Shown here one piece after another: positions 40,196-49,277 of a stretch of 64,000 nt of DNA. The stretch covers positions 4,712,501-4,776,500 of the forward strand of contig NZ_AP025344.1 of assembly GCF_021654795.1 (NCBI RefSeq), given 5' to 3'. Each line of letters starts with the position of its first letter. Position 1 is the first letter of the stretch. The position numbers and the translations under genes are program-made. The notes under the pieces are model-generated. The model ran no database searches. It saw only the letters and a program-made list of their open reading frames with translations, and had not been told where the DNA came from. This stretch comes from Paenibacillus dendritiformis (GTDB lineage: Bacteria; Bacillota; Bacilli; Paenibacillales; Paenibacillaceae).

Positions 40196-41890
40196 TTGAG
40201 CCGTCATTACCGAATCATTCATCATTTATATGAGCTGATGAGACGGGAAGGGAATGATTTTATCAGGCATTTATACATTCAGATGCTTCACCGGGAACCG
40301 GGCGAAGCCGAGCTGCAGCATTACGGCGCGCTTCTATCCATGCGGACAGGCAAGTTCACCGTCGCGTTAAGCGTGCTGTGCAGCGAAGAAGCCGAACAGT
40401 TGTATCACCGGCCGGCCATCACGCTGATTCCCCGGCAGCAAGGCACTATCGCCAGCCGGATTCACTCCTTTTATACTGCTGAACCGCTCTTTTTCCTTCA
40501 CTCTTTATATGCAGAACTGCTTGGGCGTGCCCCTGATCCGATTGGGATGGAGGGGCATTCGCGCACGCTGTCTTCCGGAACCCCGCGCAAGACGCTGCTG
40601 CGCACCTTCGTCTTGTCCGAGGAATGCCGGGGGCTCCTTGCCGGACCGGCTCTCCCTCCCCTTCCGCTGCAGCCGCATCCGGCTGCGGCGGGATGGAGCG
40701 GGAGCATTCCCGTGACACAGATCGGCATCTTCCTGGGCTATCCTCATCCCCTCGCCCTCGACGGCGAAGGGATCGGACGATTTTTGTACCGGCTTATCGA
40801 AGGCTTGCTGACGATACGCCACGACACGGTCGTTCACATTGCGGTGACGCATTTCAATGAAGGCGATACCCGCAGCACGTTCGAGAGCCTGAATGCCCGC
40901 TTTCCGGGCCGCTGCCGGATTGTCGGCTCCAATAACATGGGGTGGATCAACGATCATGTCCCCGCCGACATCTGGATCGTCCCGATCGTGTCTCTCGATC
41001 TGGCCCTGCATCTGAAGAAGCCGTACATTCTATGCCTGCATGATCTCGTTCATCATCAATTTCCGGAGTTATATTATGCCTACCAGCCTGACTTCTGCCA
41101 CCGGGTGAACCGCGCCGCTTATTATGTGATGGAGCGGGCTGCGGCCATTGTATCCAGCTCGCAATATGTCCGTATGCATCATGCCGTCGCCCTGGGAGGA
41201 ATGCCTCCGGCCAAGACCCATGTCATTCGTCTGGCTCCGCCCGCCAGCGAATACCAGTCCTTCCCGCCTGTTCCCGAAGCGGCGTTCCGGGCGGCGTACC
41301 AGCTCTTCGATCCTTATATGGTGTTCCCGACGGTGCTCCGTCTTCACAAAAACTTCGAGCGCCTCATCGCAGCCTTTCTTCGGTACAGGCATTCGCCGGA
41401 CGGATTCGCATCCCGCCTGCGTCTCGTGTTCACGGACGATTTGAGCGACAACCCGAAGCGGGCCGAAGTGATGCAGCTTCTCCAGCAATGCCAGAACGAG
41501 GAAATTCGCAGCAGCATCCGCTTTATCGGCCGTATCCCGAAATCCCATATTCCTTCCTTGTACCAATATGCTGCCGGCACCATTGTCCCTACGCTGTTCG
41601 AAGGCAGCTGCCCGTTCCCGATACTGGAATCGTTGACGATGGGAACTCCGGCAGCGGTCAGCAAGCTGGAGGTCACGAACGAACTGATACAGGATATGGA
41701 AGGATTTCTGGCCTTCAATCCCTATTCGCTGGAGGAAATGGAGGCCGCCATCCGCGGGCTGTGGCTGCATCGAAATCAATTGCTGCCGCGTCAGCAGTCC
41801 GCGATATTCCATGCGATGCAGCGTTCCTGGAACGATGTCGCCGCCGAATATTACGCCCTTATCCAGCACGTCGCGGCGGCAGGCGGTTGA
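40196..41890 (+). CDS. DUF4214-GT4 glycosyltransferase
   Basis: This 564-residue protein has two DUF4214 repeats at about residues 20-75 (DFIRHLYIQMLHREPGEAEL) and 98-148 (FFLHSLYAELLGRAPDPIGM). A GT-B glycosyltransferase of family GT4 follows from about 175 to the end (IGIFLGYPHPLALDGEGIGR, VPTLFEGSCPFPILESLTMG). DUF4214 is usually found in secreted or S-layer-type proteins; here it may hold a protein or polysaccharide acceptor. The start is TTG at 40196 behind AAGGGAGGGAG, 21 bases after the aminotransferase. The C-terminus converges with a GT4 gene on the other strand, leaving a 25-base gap. Confidence 0.82.
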   Translation: MSRHYRIIHHLYELMRREGNDFIRHLYIQMLHREPGEAELQHYGALLSMRTGKFTVALSVLCSEEAEQLYHRPAITLIPRQQGTIASRIHSFYTAEPLFFLHSLYAELLGRAPDPIGMEGHSRTLSSGTPRKTLLRTFVLSEECRGLLAGPALPPLPLQPHPAAAGWSGSIPVTQIGIFLGYPHPLALDGEGIGRFLYRLIEGLLTIRHDTVVHIAVTHFNEGDTRSTFESLNARFPGRCRIVGSNNMGWINDHVPADIWIVPIVSLDLALHLKKPYILCLHDLVHHQFPELYYAYQPDFCHRVNRAAYYVMERAAAIVSSSQYVRMHHAVALGGMPPAKTHVIRLAPPASEYQSFPPVPEAAFRAAYQLFDPYMVFPTVLRLHKNFERLIAAFLRYRHSPDGFASRLRLVFTDDLSDNPKRAEVMQLLQQCQNEEIRSSIRFIGRIPKSHIPSLYQYAAGTIVPTLFEGSCPFPILESLTMGTPAAVSKLEVTNELIQDMEGFLAFNPYSLEEMEAAIRGLWLHRNQLLPRQQSAIFHAMQRSWNDVAAEYYALIQHVAAAGG

Positions 41891-41915
41891 GGAGCGCCGG
41901 CCTTTCCCTCCGCCC

Positions 41916-43079
41916 TTACAGGCCGTGATATTTCTGGTAAGCCCGATGGAAGACAAGAATATATTTAAGGGCGATGTCGTCCCATGTCCCGGAAGGATCA
42001 TGAATCCCGGCCATCGCGGAAGCTTTGTAGTGCGCGTAATTGGCGAACAGCTCTTCCAGCGCTCTGGCGATAGCGTCCGGCGATTCCGGGTCGAACCAGA
42101 CGACCTCGGCGCTGTGCCTCGACAGATGCTCGCGCATAACAGGGATGTCGGAGCACAGCACCGGCACGCCCAGCTTCAATGCTTCTTCCACGGGATAACT
42201 GCCGCCGCCTTCCGACAGGCTCGGCATAACTAGCGCCTGGGCCTGGCGCACGAGCGGAATGACATCGTGATCCGGGACGAAGCCAAGCGGATAAATATGT
42301 TCGTCCAGCCTCAGACCCTTCCGGCGGATAAGGGAGACCAGCGTCGGAATGTACACCTGATCCGGCCATAACGGCGGCACGCTCCGCAGCAGCTCCGTAT
42401 TGTGCCCGAACAAAATAAGCGGAACCGGATGCTTTTCGCGAACCCGGGAGTAGGCCAGGAGCAGATTGTAATGGTTCTTGTGCGGAGAAATATTGCTCGG
42501 GTACAAAATATATTGCTGCGGGATACGGGCAGACAGGCCGGGGCTCAATTCCCCTGCCGCCAATGTCGGGGCAGGCACTATCGCATGCTCAATCACGGTG
42601 GCGGCTTCGCACGCTGGGCCGAAATGCTGAATCAGCCTGCCCTTGACATGATGGGAGGAGACGACGATCGATGTCATGTTGTCCAACCATTCCTTGGCGG
42701 CCCTCCAGACATGCGTCACGACGGAGCCGCTTAAAAACGGGGGCACATAATCAAGCACCGTCGTATCATGAAAGGTACAGATCGTCGGCATCCCAATCGG
42801 AACATATTCGGGCCCGTGCGGCCAAAAAAAATAAACGACATGCGTATCCTGAAGAAGGGCCTGCCCTTCGGCGGACTGAATGCTTCCGCTGAAATAGGCG
42901 ATCTCCATATTCGGATAGCTTATGCCGTTCAACCTTTCGCGGAAACGCGTCTCGGCGGAGATGACGAGCCTGACCCGCTCGATGCCCGCTTGCCTGGCCA
43001 TGGCAGGCAGCAAATTCGACAGCAGCCGGGCTCCCCCGCCTACGGAAATCAGATTTGCGCACCAAATCACAATCTTCAT
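41916..43079 (-). CDS. GT4 glycosyltransferase
   Basis: This 387-residue GT-B enzyme has an N-terminal ISVGGGARLLSNLLPAMA (acceptor domain). The GT4 donor domain has ILYPSNISPHKNHYNLLLAY and SLSEGGGSYPVEEALKLGVPVLCSDIPVMRE. It lacks membrane segments. It probably transfers a hexose from a nucleotide donor, retaining. It is transcribed towards the DUF4214-GT4 gene and divergently from the GT4 at 43346, so the island is read in both directions. The intergenic region to 43346 is 266 bases and contains a possible promoter for each side, not resolved. Confidence 0.85.
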   Translation of the reverse strand: MKIVIWCANLISVGGGARLLSNLLPAMARQAGIERVRLVISAETRFRERLNGISYPNMEIAYFSGSIQSAEGQALLQDTHVVYFFWPHGPEYVPIGMPTICTFHDTTVLDYVPPFLSGSVVTHVWRAAKEWLDNMTSIVVSSHHVKGRLIQHFGPACEAATVIEHAIVPAPTLAAGELSPGLSARIPQQYILYPSNISPHKNHYNLLLAYSRVREKHPVPLILFGHNTELLRSVPPLWPDQVYIPTLVSLIRRKGLRLDEHIYPLGFVPDHDVIPLVRQAQALVMPSLSEGGGSYPVEEALKLGVPVLCSDIPVMREHLSRHSAEVVWFDPESPDAIARALEELFANYAHYKASAMAGIHDPSGTWDDIALKYILVFHRAYQKYHGL

Positions 43080-43345
43080 GTCGCCGGTCCTCCTCGCTGC
43101 GTATAACCCATGAACTGAATTCCAACCTCAGCATCCTTAATGACTATGCGGGGCAGAGCCCGAAAATGCATGGACAGCGTCATCCTCCATGCCGCGTGTA
43201 TACAATAATAGAACTTCTGCCGCAGCCATCTCCGGCAAGGGGCTTCATCACAAAGCAGGCATGATCCATCTCGAAAAAAGTCAACGCATAAGGCGGACCT
43301 GACTTCAACATACTGCGTCCGAAAAAGTAAGGGAGGTATCGTTCG

Positions 43346-44458
43346 ATGGCACAAATTGTGTGGCACGGCAATGCATTCGATTCGACCGGCTATGCGAAGG
43401 CGACAAGGCAATATGTCATGGCTCTCCACGCTCGCGGCGCCGACGTGAAGCTCGTCAGCCATTCCGCTCTTCCTCCGATCGAGCTTCCGCGGGAGCAGCG
43501 GGAGGTCTTGGAGCATCTTCAGGCCAAGCCGCCGTCAGCCGGCCGGCGGATCAATATCTATCACTACATTCCGGATCTGTGGCGGAGAAGAATTCGTCCC
43601 TCCTTCGGGTTCACCTATTGGGAGACCTCGAAAATACCGGACTCCTGGGTTCGGCAGGCCAATCAAATGAACGGCGTATTTTTGCCAAGCACGCATAATA
43701 TCGGCGTATTCCGCAATTCAGGCGTTACGGTGCCCTTGATTTACATACGGCCGTGTCTGATGGAGCCGTACCGTCCGCCTTCGCCGCAGACTCCGCCGCC
43801 GTATATTCACGCCTTGCCCCCGTTCCGCTTCCTCAGCGTCTGCTCCTGGATTGAGCGCAAGGGGATTGATGTGCTGTTGAAGGCATTCTGGAAGGAGTTC
43901 ACGGCGGACGATCAAGTCTGTCTCATCGTCAAAACGGCCGGCAACGCGGACGTGCTGCATGAAGTCGAGCGGCTGAAGCAGGAGCAGCGGCTTCCCCATG
44001 TTCCCGCTCCGGTCTATATTGATCTTGAGCTGCGCAGCGAGCAGGAAATGGACGCGTTATACCGGAGCTGTCATGCTTTCGTCCTGCCCAGCCGCGGAGA
44101 GGGCGTCGGATATCCGGTGCTGGAAGCGGCGATGAGAGGCGTTCCTGTCATTACGACCGGATGGGGCGGCCACATGGACTTTTTGAATGAATACAACAGC
44201 TATGTCATTCCTTATCATCTGACGCCCGTCAAGCCGCAGCATTACTACGGCGGGTATCAAGCCGATCAACTCTGGGCGGAGCCGTCGGGCAGCGAGCTTC
44301 AGCGCATTCTGCGCCATGTCCTGTCTCATTATGACGAGGCGGCCCTGAAGGGCCAGATCGCGAAGCAGCATACGATGGCGCATTTTACCCCCGACAATGC
44401 GGCCCAGGAGCTCCTTCAGGCGCTGTCGGACATGACGCGCCGCTCATTCGCCCGTTAA
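43346..44458 (+). CDS. GT4 glycosyltransferase, GYAKA subfamily
   Basis: This 370-residue GT-B enzyme begins IVWHGNAFDSTGYAKATRQY, a motif shared with the GT4 at 49278 and with the C-terminal domain of the 53662 protein. Its donor domain has FLSVCSWIERKGIDVLLKAF and LPSRGEGVGYPVLEAAMRGV. The central YWETSKIPDSWVRQANQMNG matches the TMLEVDGVPEEW and TMFECNRLSF segments of the other two. AAGGGAGG precedes the ATG. It converges with the phosphatase-superfamily gene at 44528, with a small hairpin between them. Donor and acceptor unknown. Confidence 0.83.
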   Translation: MAQIVWHGNAFDSTGYAKATRQYVMALHARGADVKLVSHSALPPIELPREQREVLEHLQAKPPSAGRRINIYHYIPDLWRRRIRPSFGFTYWETSKIPDSWVRQANQMNGVFLPSTHNIGVFRNSGVTVPLIYIRPCLMEPYRPPSPQTPPPYIHALPPFRFLSVCSWIERKGIDVLLKAFWKEFTADDQVCLIVKTAGNADVLHEVERLKQEQRLPHVPAPVYIDLELRSEQEMDALYRSCHAFVLPSRGEGVGYPVLEAAMRGVPVITTGWGGHMDFLNEYNSYVIPYHLTPVKPQHYYGGYQADQLWAEPSGSELQRILRHVLSHYDEAALKGQIAKQHTMAHFTPDNAAQELLQALSDMTRRSFAR

Positions 44459-44527
44459 GCGCGATTGAGCGGCCGCGCTCTATAAAGAAAGCCTGCATGC
44501 CTCCTATGTCATATGTTCGCTAATCGG

Positions 44528-45355
44528 CTAGCCCCTGAACAAGGATTCCGGCACGCGGGCATCCCAGCTCTCCGGAATCGGCAGACCGAGAGCCGCTGCC
44601 ACGACGGCGGCGGTATCCTTGAAGGTCAAGCCTTCCAGATTGGCGTTCGGATTGACGCACGCTCCGGCTGCCGCCCAGAAGATTGTCCGATCCATCGGAT
44701 GATCGCTTCCGTGATTGCATGCATGTTCTCCGCCGCCTCCATGATCGGTGACGAACAGGAGGAGACTGTCCTCCCGCCACCCCCTGCGATCGATGGCATC
44801 CACAATCCGGAGCAGCCGCTCCTCCGCCTCTGCAATCGCCTCATGCTGCGGCGGCGTGTCGTATCCGCTCTGGTGGCCAAGCGCATCGGGGGCGTCCAGG
44901 GCGATATAGAACAGGCGGACATCCTCCGCCGCTCCGATATATTCACAAGCCGCATCCGTCAGCTCCGCATCCGGGGCGCAATGCTTATGCACGCCGATTC
45001 CCTCTTCCACCAGACCGTAATTAATCGGCGTCCAGGCGGTGAACGAGGCGAGCGTCCACTCCGGGTGATGCTCCCGCGCGATCCGGAAAAAGGACGGATA
45101 AGCCGAGTCGAGCGGATATCTCTCGGCGCCGGCGCGCTCGTTGTCATAACCGTGCTTGCCGGGCGTCACGCCGTGCAGCATCGCGCCCCAGCACTCCGCG
45201 CTAATCGTCGGCAGCTCGGTCATCGCGCCGAGCGTCATGACCCCTTCCTGTCTTGCCAGGGCGGCAACCTTCGAGCGGTTCAACCGCTGAAGAAAATTGC
45301 CCGCTCCATCCATGCCCAATACGAATACCCGCCGTGCATAGCTTGCCTGCTCCAC
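44528..45355 (-). CDS. alkaline phosphatase superfamily protein (phosphodiesterase/PglZ-like)
   Basis: This 275-residue protein begins with the metal-binding VFVLGMDGAGN. It carries PTISAECWGAMLHGVTPGKHG (the nucleophile Thr/Ser region of nucleotide pyrophosphatases) and FVTDHGGGGEHACNHGSDHP (metal ligands). The compact size matches stand-alone type I phosphodiesterase/nucleotide pyrophosphatase proteins. The GTG start at 45355 is chosen because GGGAGAGG lies six bases upstream; a longer frame to 45592 has no conserved content. Possible roles are trimming nucleotide sugars or phosphoglycans in the island, but it may be unrelated. Confidence 0.75.
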   Translation of the reverse strand: MEQASYARRVFVLGMDGAGNFLQRLNRSKVAALARQEGVMTLGAMTELPTISAECWGAMLHGVTPGKHGYDNERAGAERYPLDSAYPSFFRIAREHHPEWTLASFTAWTPINYGLVEEGIGVHKHCAPDAELTDAACEYIGAAEDVRLFYIALDAPDALGHQSGYDTPPQHEAIAEAEERLLRIVDAIDRRGWREDSLLLFVTDHGGGGEHACNHGSDHPMDRTIFWAAAGACVNPNANLEGLTFKDTAAVVAAALGLPIPESWDARVPESLFRG

Positions 45356-45470
45356 CTGGATCCTCTCCCGTCTTTTGGATAAAATGATACCGCTATCATA
45401 GCACAACAACAGGAAACGGTTAACCCTGCAGGCGGAAAATATTCTCATTCGGCTTCGTTCAAGAAAGAAC

Positions 45471-45518
45471 GAAAAAAGCATGCAACCCTTGTACCCGGCA
45501 GATACAAGAATCGCATGC
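45471..45518 (-). terminator. intrinsic terminator of leuB
   Basis: On the minus strand GCATGC and CTTGTA pair with TACAAG and GCATGC, with a small internal loop, followed by TTTTTTCG. Confidence 0.8.
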
Positions 45519-45584
45519 CTCCATGGCTGCCTCCTGCCGGAAAACAGGCAGGCCTTCCTATGCATTGTCCTAGTCCAATCCCGT

Positions 45585-46667
45585 TCAGGCACGCTTCATG
45601 GCTGCGATAATCAAATCGCCCATCGCGGCCGTCCCGATCGCCTTTGCTTTGTCGGTCGCGATATCCCCGGTGCGGTGACCGGCATCGAGCACTTCCTTAA
45701 CCGCGTTCTCAATCGATTGCGCGGCATCTTCGTAGCCGAACGTGAGGCGGAACATCAGCGCAACCGACAGAATGGTCGCGATCGGGTTCGCTGCGCCCTG
45801 GCCCGCAATGTCAGGCGCGGAGCCGTGAACCGGCTCGTAGAGGCCGAAGCTGCCTTCCCCGAGCGAGGCGGAGGACAGCATGCCGATAGAGCCCGTCAGC
45901 ATGGCGGCTTCATCGCTCAAAATATCGCCGAACATATTTTCCGTCACGATGACATCGAAGCTCGACGGCCGGCGCAGCAATTGCATGGCACAGTTGTCGA
46001 CGAGCACATGCTCCAGCTCCACATCCGGATAATCCGGAGCGATGCGGTTCACCGTCTCGCGCCAGAGGCGGGATGTCTCCAGCACGTTCGCCTTGTCGAC
46101 CGAAGCGAGCTTCTTGCGGCGCTTCTGCGCAATCTCGAACGCCTGGCGCACGATGCGCTCCACTTCCTGCACATTATAGACGCAGGTATCGACCGCCTCC
46201 TGCCCGTGCTCGCCTTCGCGGCGCAGCTTCTCGCCGAAATAGATGCCCCCGGTCAGCTCGCGCACCACGATGAGGTCCGTTCCCTCCAGCACTTCCGGCT
46301 TCAGGGTGGAAGCATCCTTCAAGCAGTCGAAGATGACGGCCGGGCGAATATTCGAGAACAAGCCGAGCGCCTTGCGGATGCCGAGCAGCCCGGTCTCCGG
46401 ACGAAGCTCCTTCGGATTGTTGTCCCATTTCGGGCCGCCGACCGCCCCGAGCAGCACCGCGTCCGCCGCTTGGCACATCTGAAGCGTCTCCTCCGGAAGC
46501 GGGGTTCCCTTCTCGTCAATCGCAATGCCGCCGAACAAGCCGTGGCTTGTCTCGAAGGCATAGCCGAACAGCTCCTCCGTGCGCTTCAATACTTTTTCCG
46601 CTTCGCGGACGACCTCCGGGCCGATGCCGTCCCCGGCGATTACCGCGATTTTCTTCACTTCCGCCAT
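45585..46667 (-). CDS. leuB: 3-isopropylmalate dehydrogenase
   Basis: This 360-residue enzyme of leucine synthesis oxidatively decarboxylates 3-isopropylmalate with NAD. It has IAGDGIGPEVVREAEKVL, LLGAVGGPKWD, the substrate loop VRELTGGIYFG, and VTENMFGDILSDEAAMLTGSI with the NAD-binding EPVHGSAPDIAGQGAANP. ATG 46667 follows AGGAG by ten bases; a longer frame to 46694 is less likely. It stands alone, away from leuA, leuC and leuD, between glycosyltransferase genes. A short palindrome at 46742-46758 sits upstream. Confidence 0.96.
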   Translation of the reverse strand: MAEVKKIAVIAGDGIGPEVVREAEKVLKRTEELFGYAFETSHGLFGGIAIDEKGTPLPEETLQMCQAADAVLLGAVGGPKWDNNPKELRPETGLLGIRKALGLFSNIRPAVIFDCLKDASTLKPEVLEGTDLIVVRELTGGIYFGEKLRREGEHGQEAVDTCVYNVQEVERIVRQAFEIAQKRRKKLASVDKANVLETSRLWRETVNRIAPDYPDVELEHVLVDNCAMQLLRRPSSFDVIVTENMFGDILSDEAAMLTGSIGMLSSASLGEGSFGLYEPVHGSAPDIAGQGAANPIATILSVALMFRLTFGYEDAAQSIENAVKEVLDAGHRTGDIATDKAKAIGTAAMGDLIIAAMKRA

Positions 46668-46741
46668 GCCAGTCACTCCTCGTGTCATCATCATTTCTTT
46701 AGTTGTAACATAAAGCGGCCGATTGATGGAAGTATATAAAA

Positions 46742-46758
46742 CCTATCGTTACGATAGG
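46742..46758. promoter_or_regulatory. inverted repeat upstream of leuB
   Basis: CCTATCG-TTA-CGATAGG is a perfect 7-bp inverted repeat, followed on the minus strand by TTTTATATA. It lies 75 bases upstream of leuB. It could be an operator or a small attenuator hairpin. No T-box features are seen. Confidence 0.35.
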
Positions 46759-46789
46759 AATCGCCTATAAGCCGGATCCCTGGATCCAA

Positions 46790-46840
46790 AGAAGACCCGG
46801 CGGGAAAAGCGCCTGTCCGCTCTCCTCTCCGCCGGGCTTG
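46790..46840 (-). terminator. weak hairpin after mnmH
   Basis: CCCGGCGG and CCGCCGGG pair across a 25-base loop. The following T-rich stretch is short, so terminator function is uncertain. Confidence 0.35.
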
Positions 46841-46877
46841 TCCTGCTTGTTCTTCCGTTCCGCCCGCTTTCCCTCCG

Positions 46878-47930
46878 CTAGACGGAACGGGCCTGCGGCA
46901 CATTCCATCCGCGCAGCAGCGGCACCACCTTCGCATAGGCTTCGTCGGTATCCGCCGCATCGATGACGATGGGCTCCCGGTCGTACTGGAGAGCCGCATG
47001 CTCATAACGCGGATCATAATAATACTCCAGCAGCAGCGCCGCCACGTCGTCATAGCGGCCGTCTTCCAGCGCGGACTCCACCTCGCGCGCCGCGGGGGTA
47101 TGCATGCGGCGGCGAATCCGCTCGAACGATTCCTTCACCTTATCCGCATGCTGATCGGGCTGGTAGTCGGCCATCAGATTGCGGACGCGCTCCCGGACCG
47201 GCATGCGCACGGTGAAGACGGTCCCGGCGCGCTTCGCTTCCACCAGGAATTCCGGCAGCACGACCTTGCCGATTCGGCGGCTCTCCCCTTCGATCAGCAG
47301 ATAGGGCCGATTCTCCGCCTCCAGCTTCAGCAGCTCATCGAGCAGCAGCGCCTCGAATTTCTTCTGATTGTTCGGCTCAAGCCCGATATGCCCGAAGATG
47401 GAACCGCGGTGCCCTGCCAAGCCCTCCAGATCCAGGACGGGATATCCGTCCTCGCGCAGCCGTTCCAGGAGCTGCGTCTTGCCTGTCCCGGTATGGCCGG
47501 CCAGCACGATGCACGGAACCTGCAGCCGATACTCGGCAAGCGTCGATTGCACCCAACGGCGATAAGAACGGATGCCGCCGAGAAGCCGGAACGTCTTCAG
47601 CCCCATCAGCGACATCACGGTAGCCATTGTGCGGCTCCGCATCCCGCCGCGCCAGCAATAAATGACGGCCGGGCCCTTCAAATCGCGAAACTGCGCGTAG
47701 AGCGCGGGCAGCTTGGCCGAGGCGATGGCCAGTCCGCGCTCCTTGGCGGCCTCCACGCTCTCCTGCTTATATATCGTGCCGATCTCGGCCCGCTCCTCAT
47801 CCGTGAACAACGGAATATTGATGCTCCCCGGTATGGTGAATTCCGCATACTCTCCCGGAGAACGAACATCAACCAGCGTCGCCCCGGCGGCGCGCTTCGC
47901 CAGGCATTGCTCCAATGATATATCCTGCAT
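46878..47930 (-). CDS. mnmH: tRNA 2-selenouridine synthase (MnmH/SelU)
   Basis: This 350-residue protein has an N-terminal rhodanese domain with the catalytic Cys92 in YCWRGGMRSR and a C-terminal P-loop domain with AGHTGTGKTQ (about residues 144-153). MnmH replaces sulfur at position 34 of tRNA-Lys, -Glu and -Gln by geranylation and selenation using selenophosphate. Length and both motifs are complete. No selD gene is in the window, so only the geranylation step is assured in principle. It is oriented with leuB but separated from it by 210 bases and a palindrome. AGGTG-type bases precede the ATG. Confidence 0.94.
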   Translation of the reverse strand: MQDISLEQCLAKRAAGATLVDVRSPGEYAEFTIPGSINIPLFTDEERAEIGTIYKQESVEAAKERGLAIASAKLPALYAQFRDLKGPAVIYCWRGGMRSRTMATVMSLMGLKTFRLLGGIRSYRRWVQSTLAEYRLQVPCIVLAGHTGTGKTQLLERLREDGYPVLDLEGLAGHRGSIFGHIGLEPNNQKKFEALLLDELLKLEAENRPYLLIEGESRRIGKVVLPEFLVEAKRAGTVFTVRMPVRERVRNLMADYQPDQHADKVKESFERIRRRMHTPAAREVESALEDGRYDDVAALLLEYYYDPRYEHAALQYDREPIVIDAADTDEAYAKVVPLLRGWNVPQARSV

Positions 47931-48141
47931 GATTTCACCTCTAGTTGTCTGTCTCGTATTTCGTCTGCAAGCGTAAAGATGCTCTGAATCTACTCTACCT
48001 TATTTTATCATAGACAGCCATGCCTGATCTCATACGGCAGCGCGCCGCTATCCGCCGGACGATCGCCGTGCCCTTTTTCCCTTCCGGGACATATGTAGTA
48101 ATAATTCTCTCTGATATCAGGTCAATTTCAAGTCCGTTCCC

Positions 48142-48158
48142 AGGAGGTGGTTCTCATT
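48142..48158 (+). promoter_or_regulatory. AGGAGG site followed by ATT start codon
   Basis: AGGAGG at 48142-48147 is followed by ATT at 48156-48158, eight bases downstream and in frame with the guanylyltransferase. The only upstream GTG (48147) overlaps the site. ATT is therefore the best-supported start. Confidence 0.5.
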
Positions 48159-49247
48159 ACAACGGTAAAAGCTTTGATCATGGCAGGAGGGAAAGGGACC
48201 CGATTCTGGCCCTTTAGCCGTTCCACCCGCCCGAAGCAATTTTTGCCCATCCTTCACCCGCAATCCATGCTGGCGGATACACTGCAGCGCATGCTGCGCC
48301 GTGTGCCGCTTGACCATATCCATATCGTGTCGCTGGCGGAATATGTTCCTCTGATCCGCGAGCAGCTTCCTTATTTTCCGCCGGAGCAAATCATCGTGGA
48401 ACCGATGGCCAAGGACACGGCCGCCTGCATCGGCCTGGCCGCGCTGCATATGCTGCTGCAAGACGAGGATCCGGTCCTCATCACCCTGCCGTCGGATCAT
48501 TATGTATCGGATCCGGAGGCATTCCATGCGGCGCTTCAGACGGGAGTCGAACGCGCCGCCAATGAAGCCTGCGTCGTCACGCTCGGGGTGCGGCCCACTC
48601 GCCCGGAGACGGGCTATGGCTATATCCGGGTGGCGCCCGGCGAAGAAGCCGGGGCGATGGCCGGGCTGCAAGTGACGGCGGTGGAGCAATTTATCGAGAA
48701 GCCGCCGTTGCCGCTTGCCGGACGCATCTTCGCCGACGGCAGGCACTATTGGAACACCGGCATCTTCATCTGGAAGGCCTCCACCGTTATGCACCTGCTG
48801 GAGCAGCATCTGCCGAGGCTTCACCATATTTTAATGGGAATGAAGGAAGTTCTGGCGTCGCATTCGCCGGATGAATGCGCGCTCCATTCGCTCTACAGCC
48901 AGATCGAGAACCAGTCCATCGATTACGGAGTCATCGAGAAATGCGATTCCATCTATATGATTCCCGTTCAATACGGATGGGACGATCTCGGCAATTGGAA
49001 TGCGCTGGAGCGGGCAGAGCCGCAAGATTTGTCCCGGAACATCATTCACGGGCTCCATCAAGGCATCGATACGAGCGGCTGCATTATTCACGGCAAGCCG
49101 GGGCAGCTGATCGCGACAATCGGGACGGAAAATCTGATTATTGTCGCGACGGATGATGTTGTCCTCGTCTGCCGCAAAGACCGTACCCAGGATATCAAAG
49201 CGCTGGTCGCCCGTCTGGAGGAGCAGGACCTCCAGCGCTATCTCTAA
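48156..49247 (+). CDS. mannose-1-phosphate guanylyltransferase
   Basis: This 363-residue enzyme makes GDP-mannose from mannose-1-phosphate and GTP. It has MAGGKGTRFWPFSRSTRPKQ (nucleotide binding), EPMAKDTAACIG, TLPSDHYVSD, VEQFIEKPPLP, NTGIFIWKAS and SIDYGVIEK. It lacks the C-terminal isomerase (PMI) domain of bifunctional ManC proteins. The start is proposed as ATT at 48156, giving an N-terminus of MTTVKALIMAGG; a GTG nine bases earlier lies within the binding site. It opens a four-gene block with GT4, GT2 and GT4 genes spaced by 30, 17 and -4 bases. GDP-mannose made here could feed perosamine or rhamnose synthesis. Confidence 0.88.
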   Translation: MTTVKALIMAGGKGTRFWPFSRSTRPKQFLPILHPQSMLADTLQRMLRRVPLDHIHIVSLAEYVPLIREQLPYFPPEQIIVEPMAKDTAACIGLAALHMLLQDEDPVLITLPSDHYVSDPEAFHAALQTGVERAANEACVVTLGVRPTRPETGYGYIRVAPGEEAGAMAGLQVTAVEQFIEKPPLPLAGRIFADGRHYWNTGIFIWKASTVMHLLEQHLPRLHHILMGMKEVLASHSPDECALHSLYSQIENQSIDYGVIEKCDSIYMIPVQYGWDDLGNWNALERAEPQDLSRNIIHGLHQGIDTSGCIIHGKPGQLIATIGTENLIIVATDDVVLVCRKDRTQDIKALVARLEEQDLQRYL

Positions 49248-49277
49248 TTCCATCCTCCATCCCAAGGAGGGAAGCAG

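Noticed and set aside
44467..44480. GAGCG/CGCTC hairpin as a strong terminator
   Set aside because: The stem is only five base pairs and has no T run on either side.
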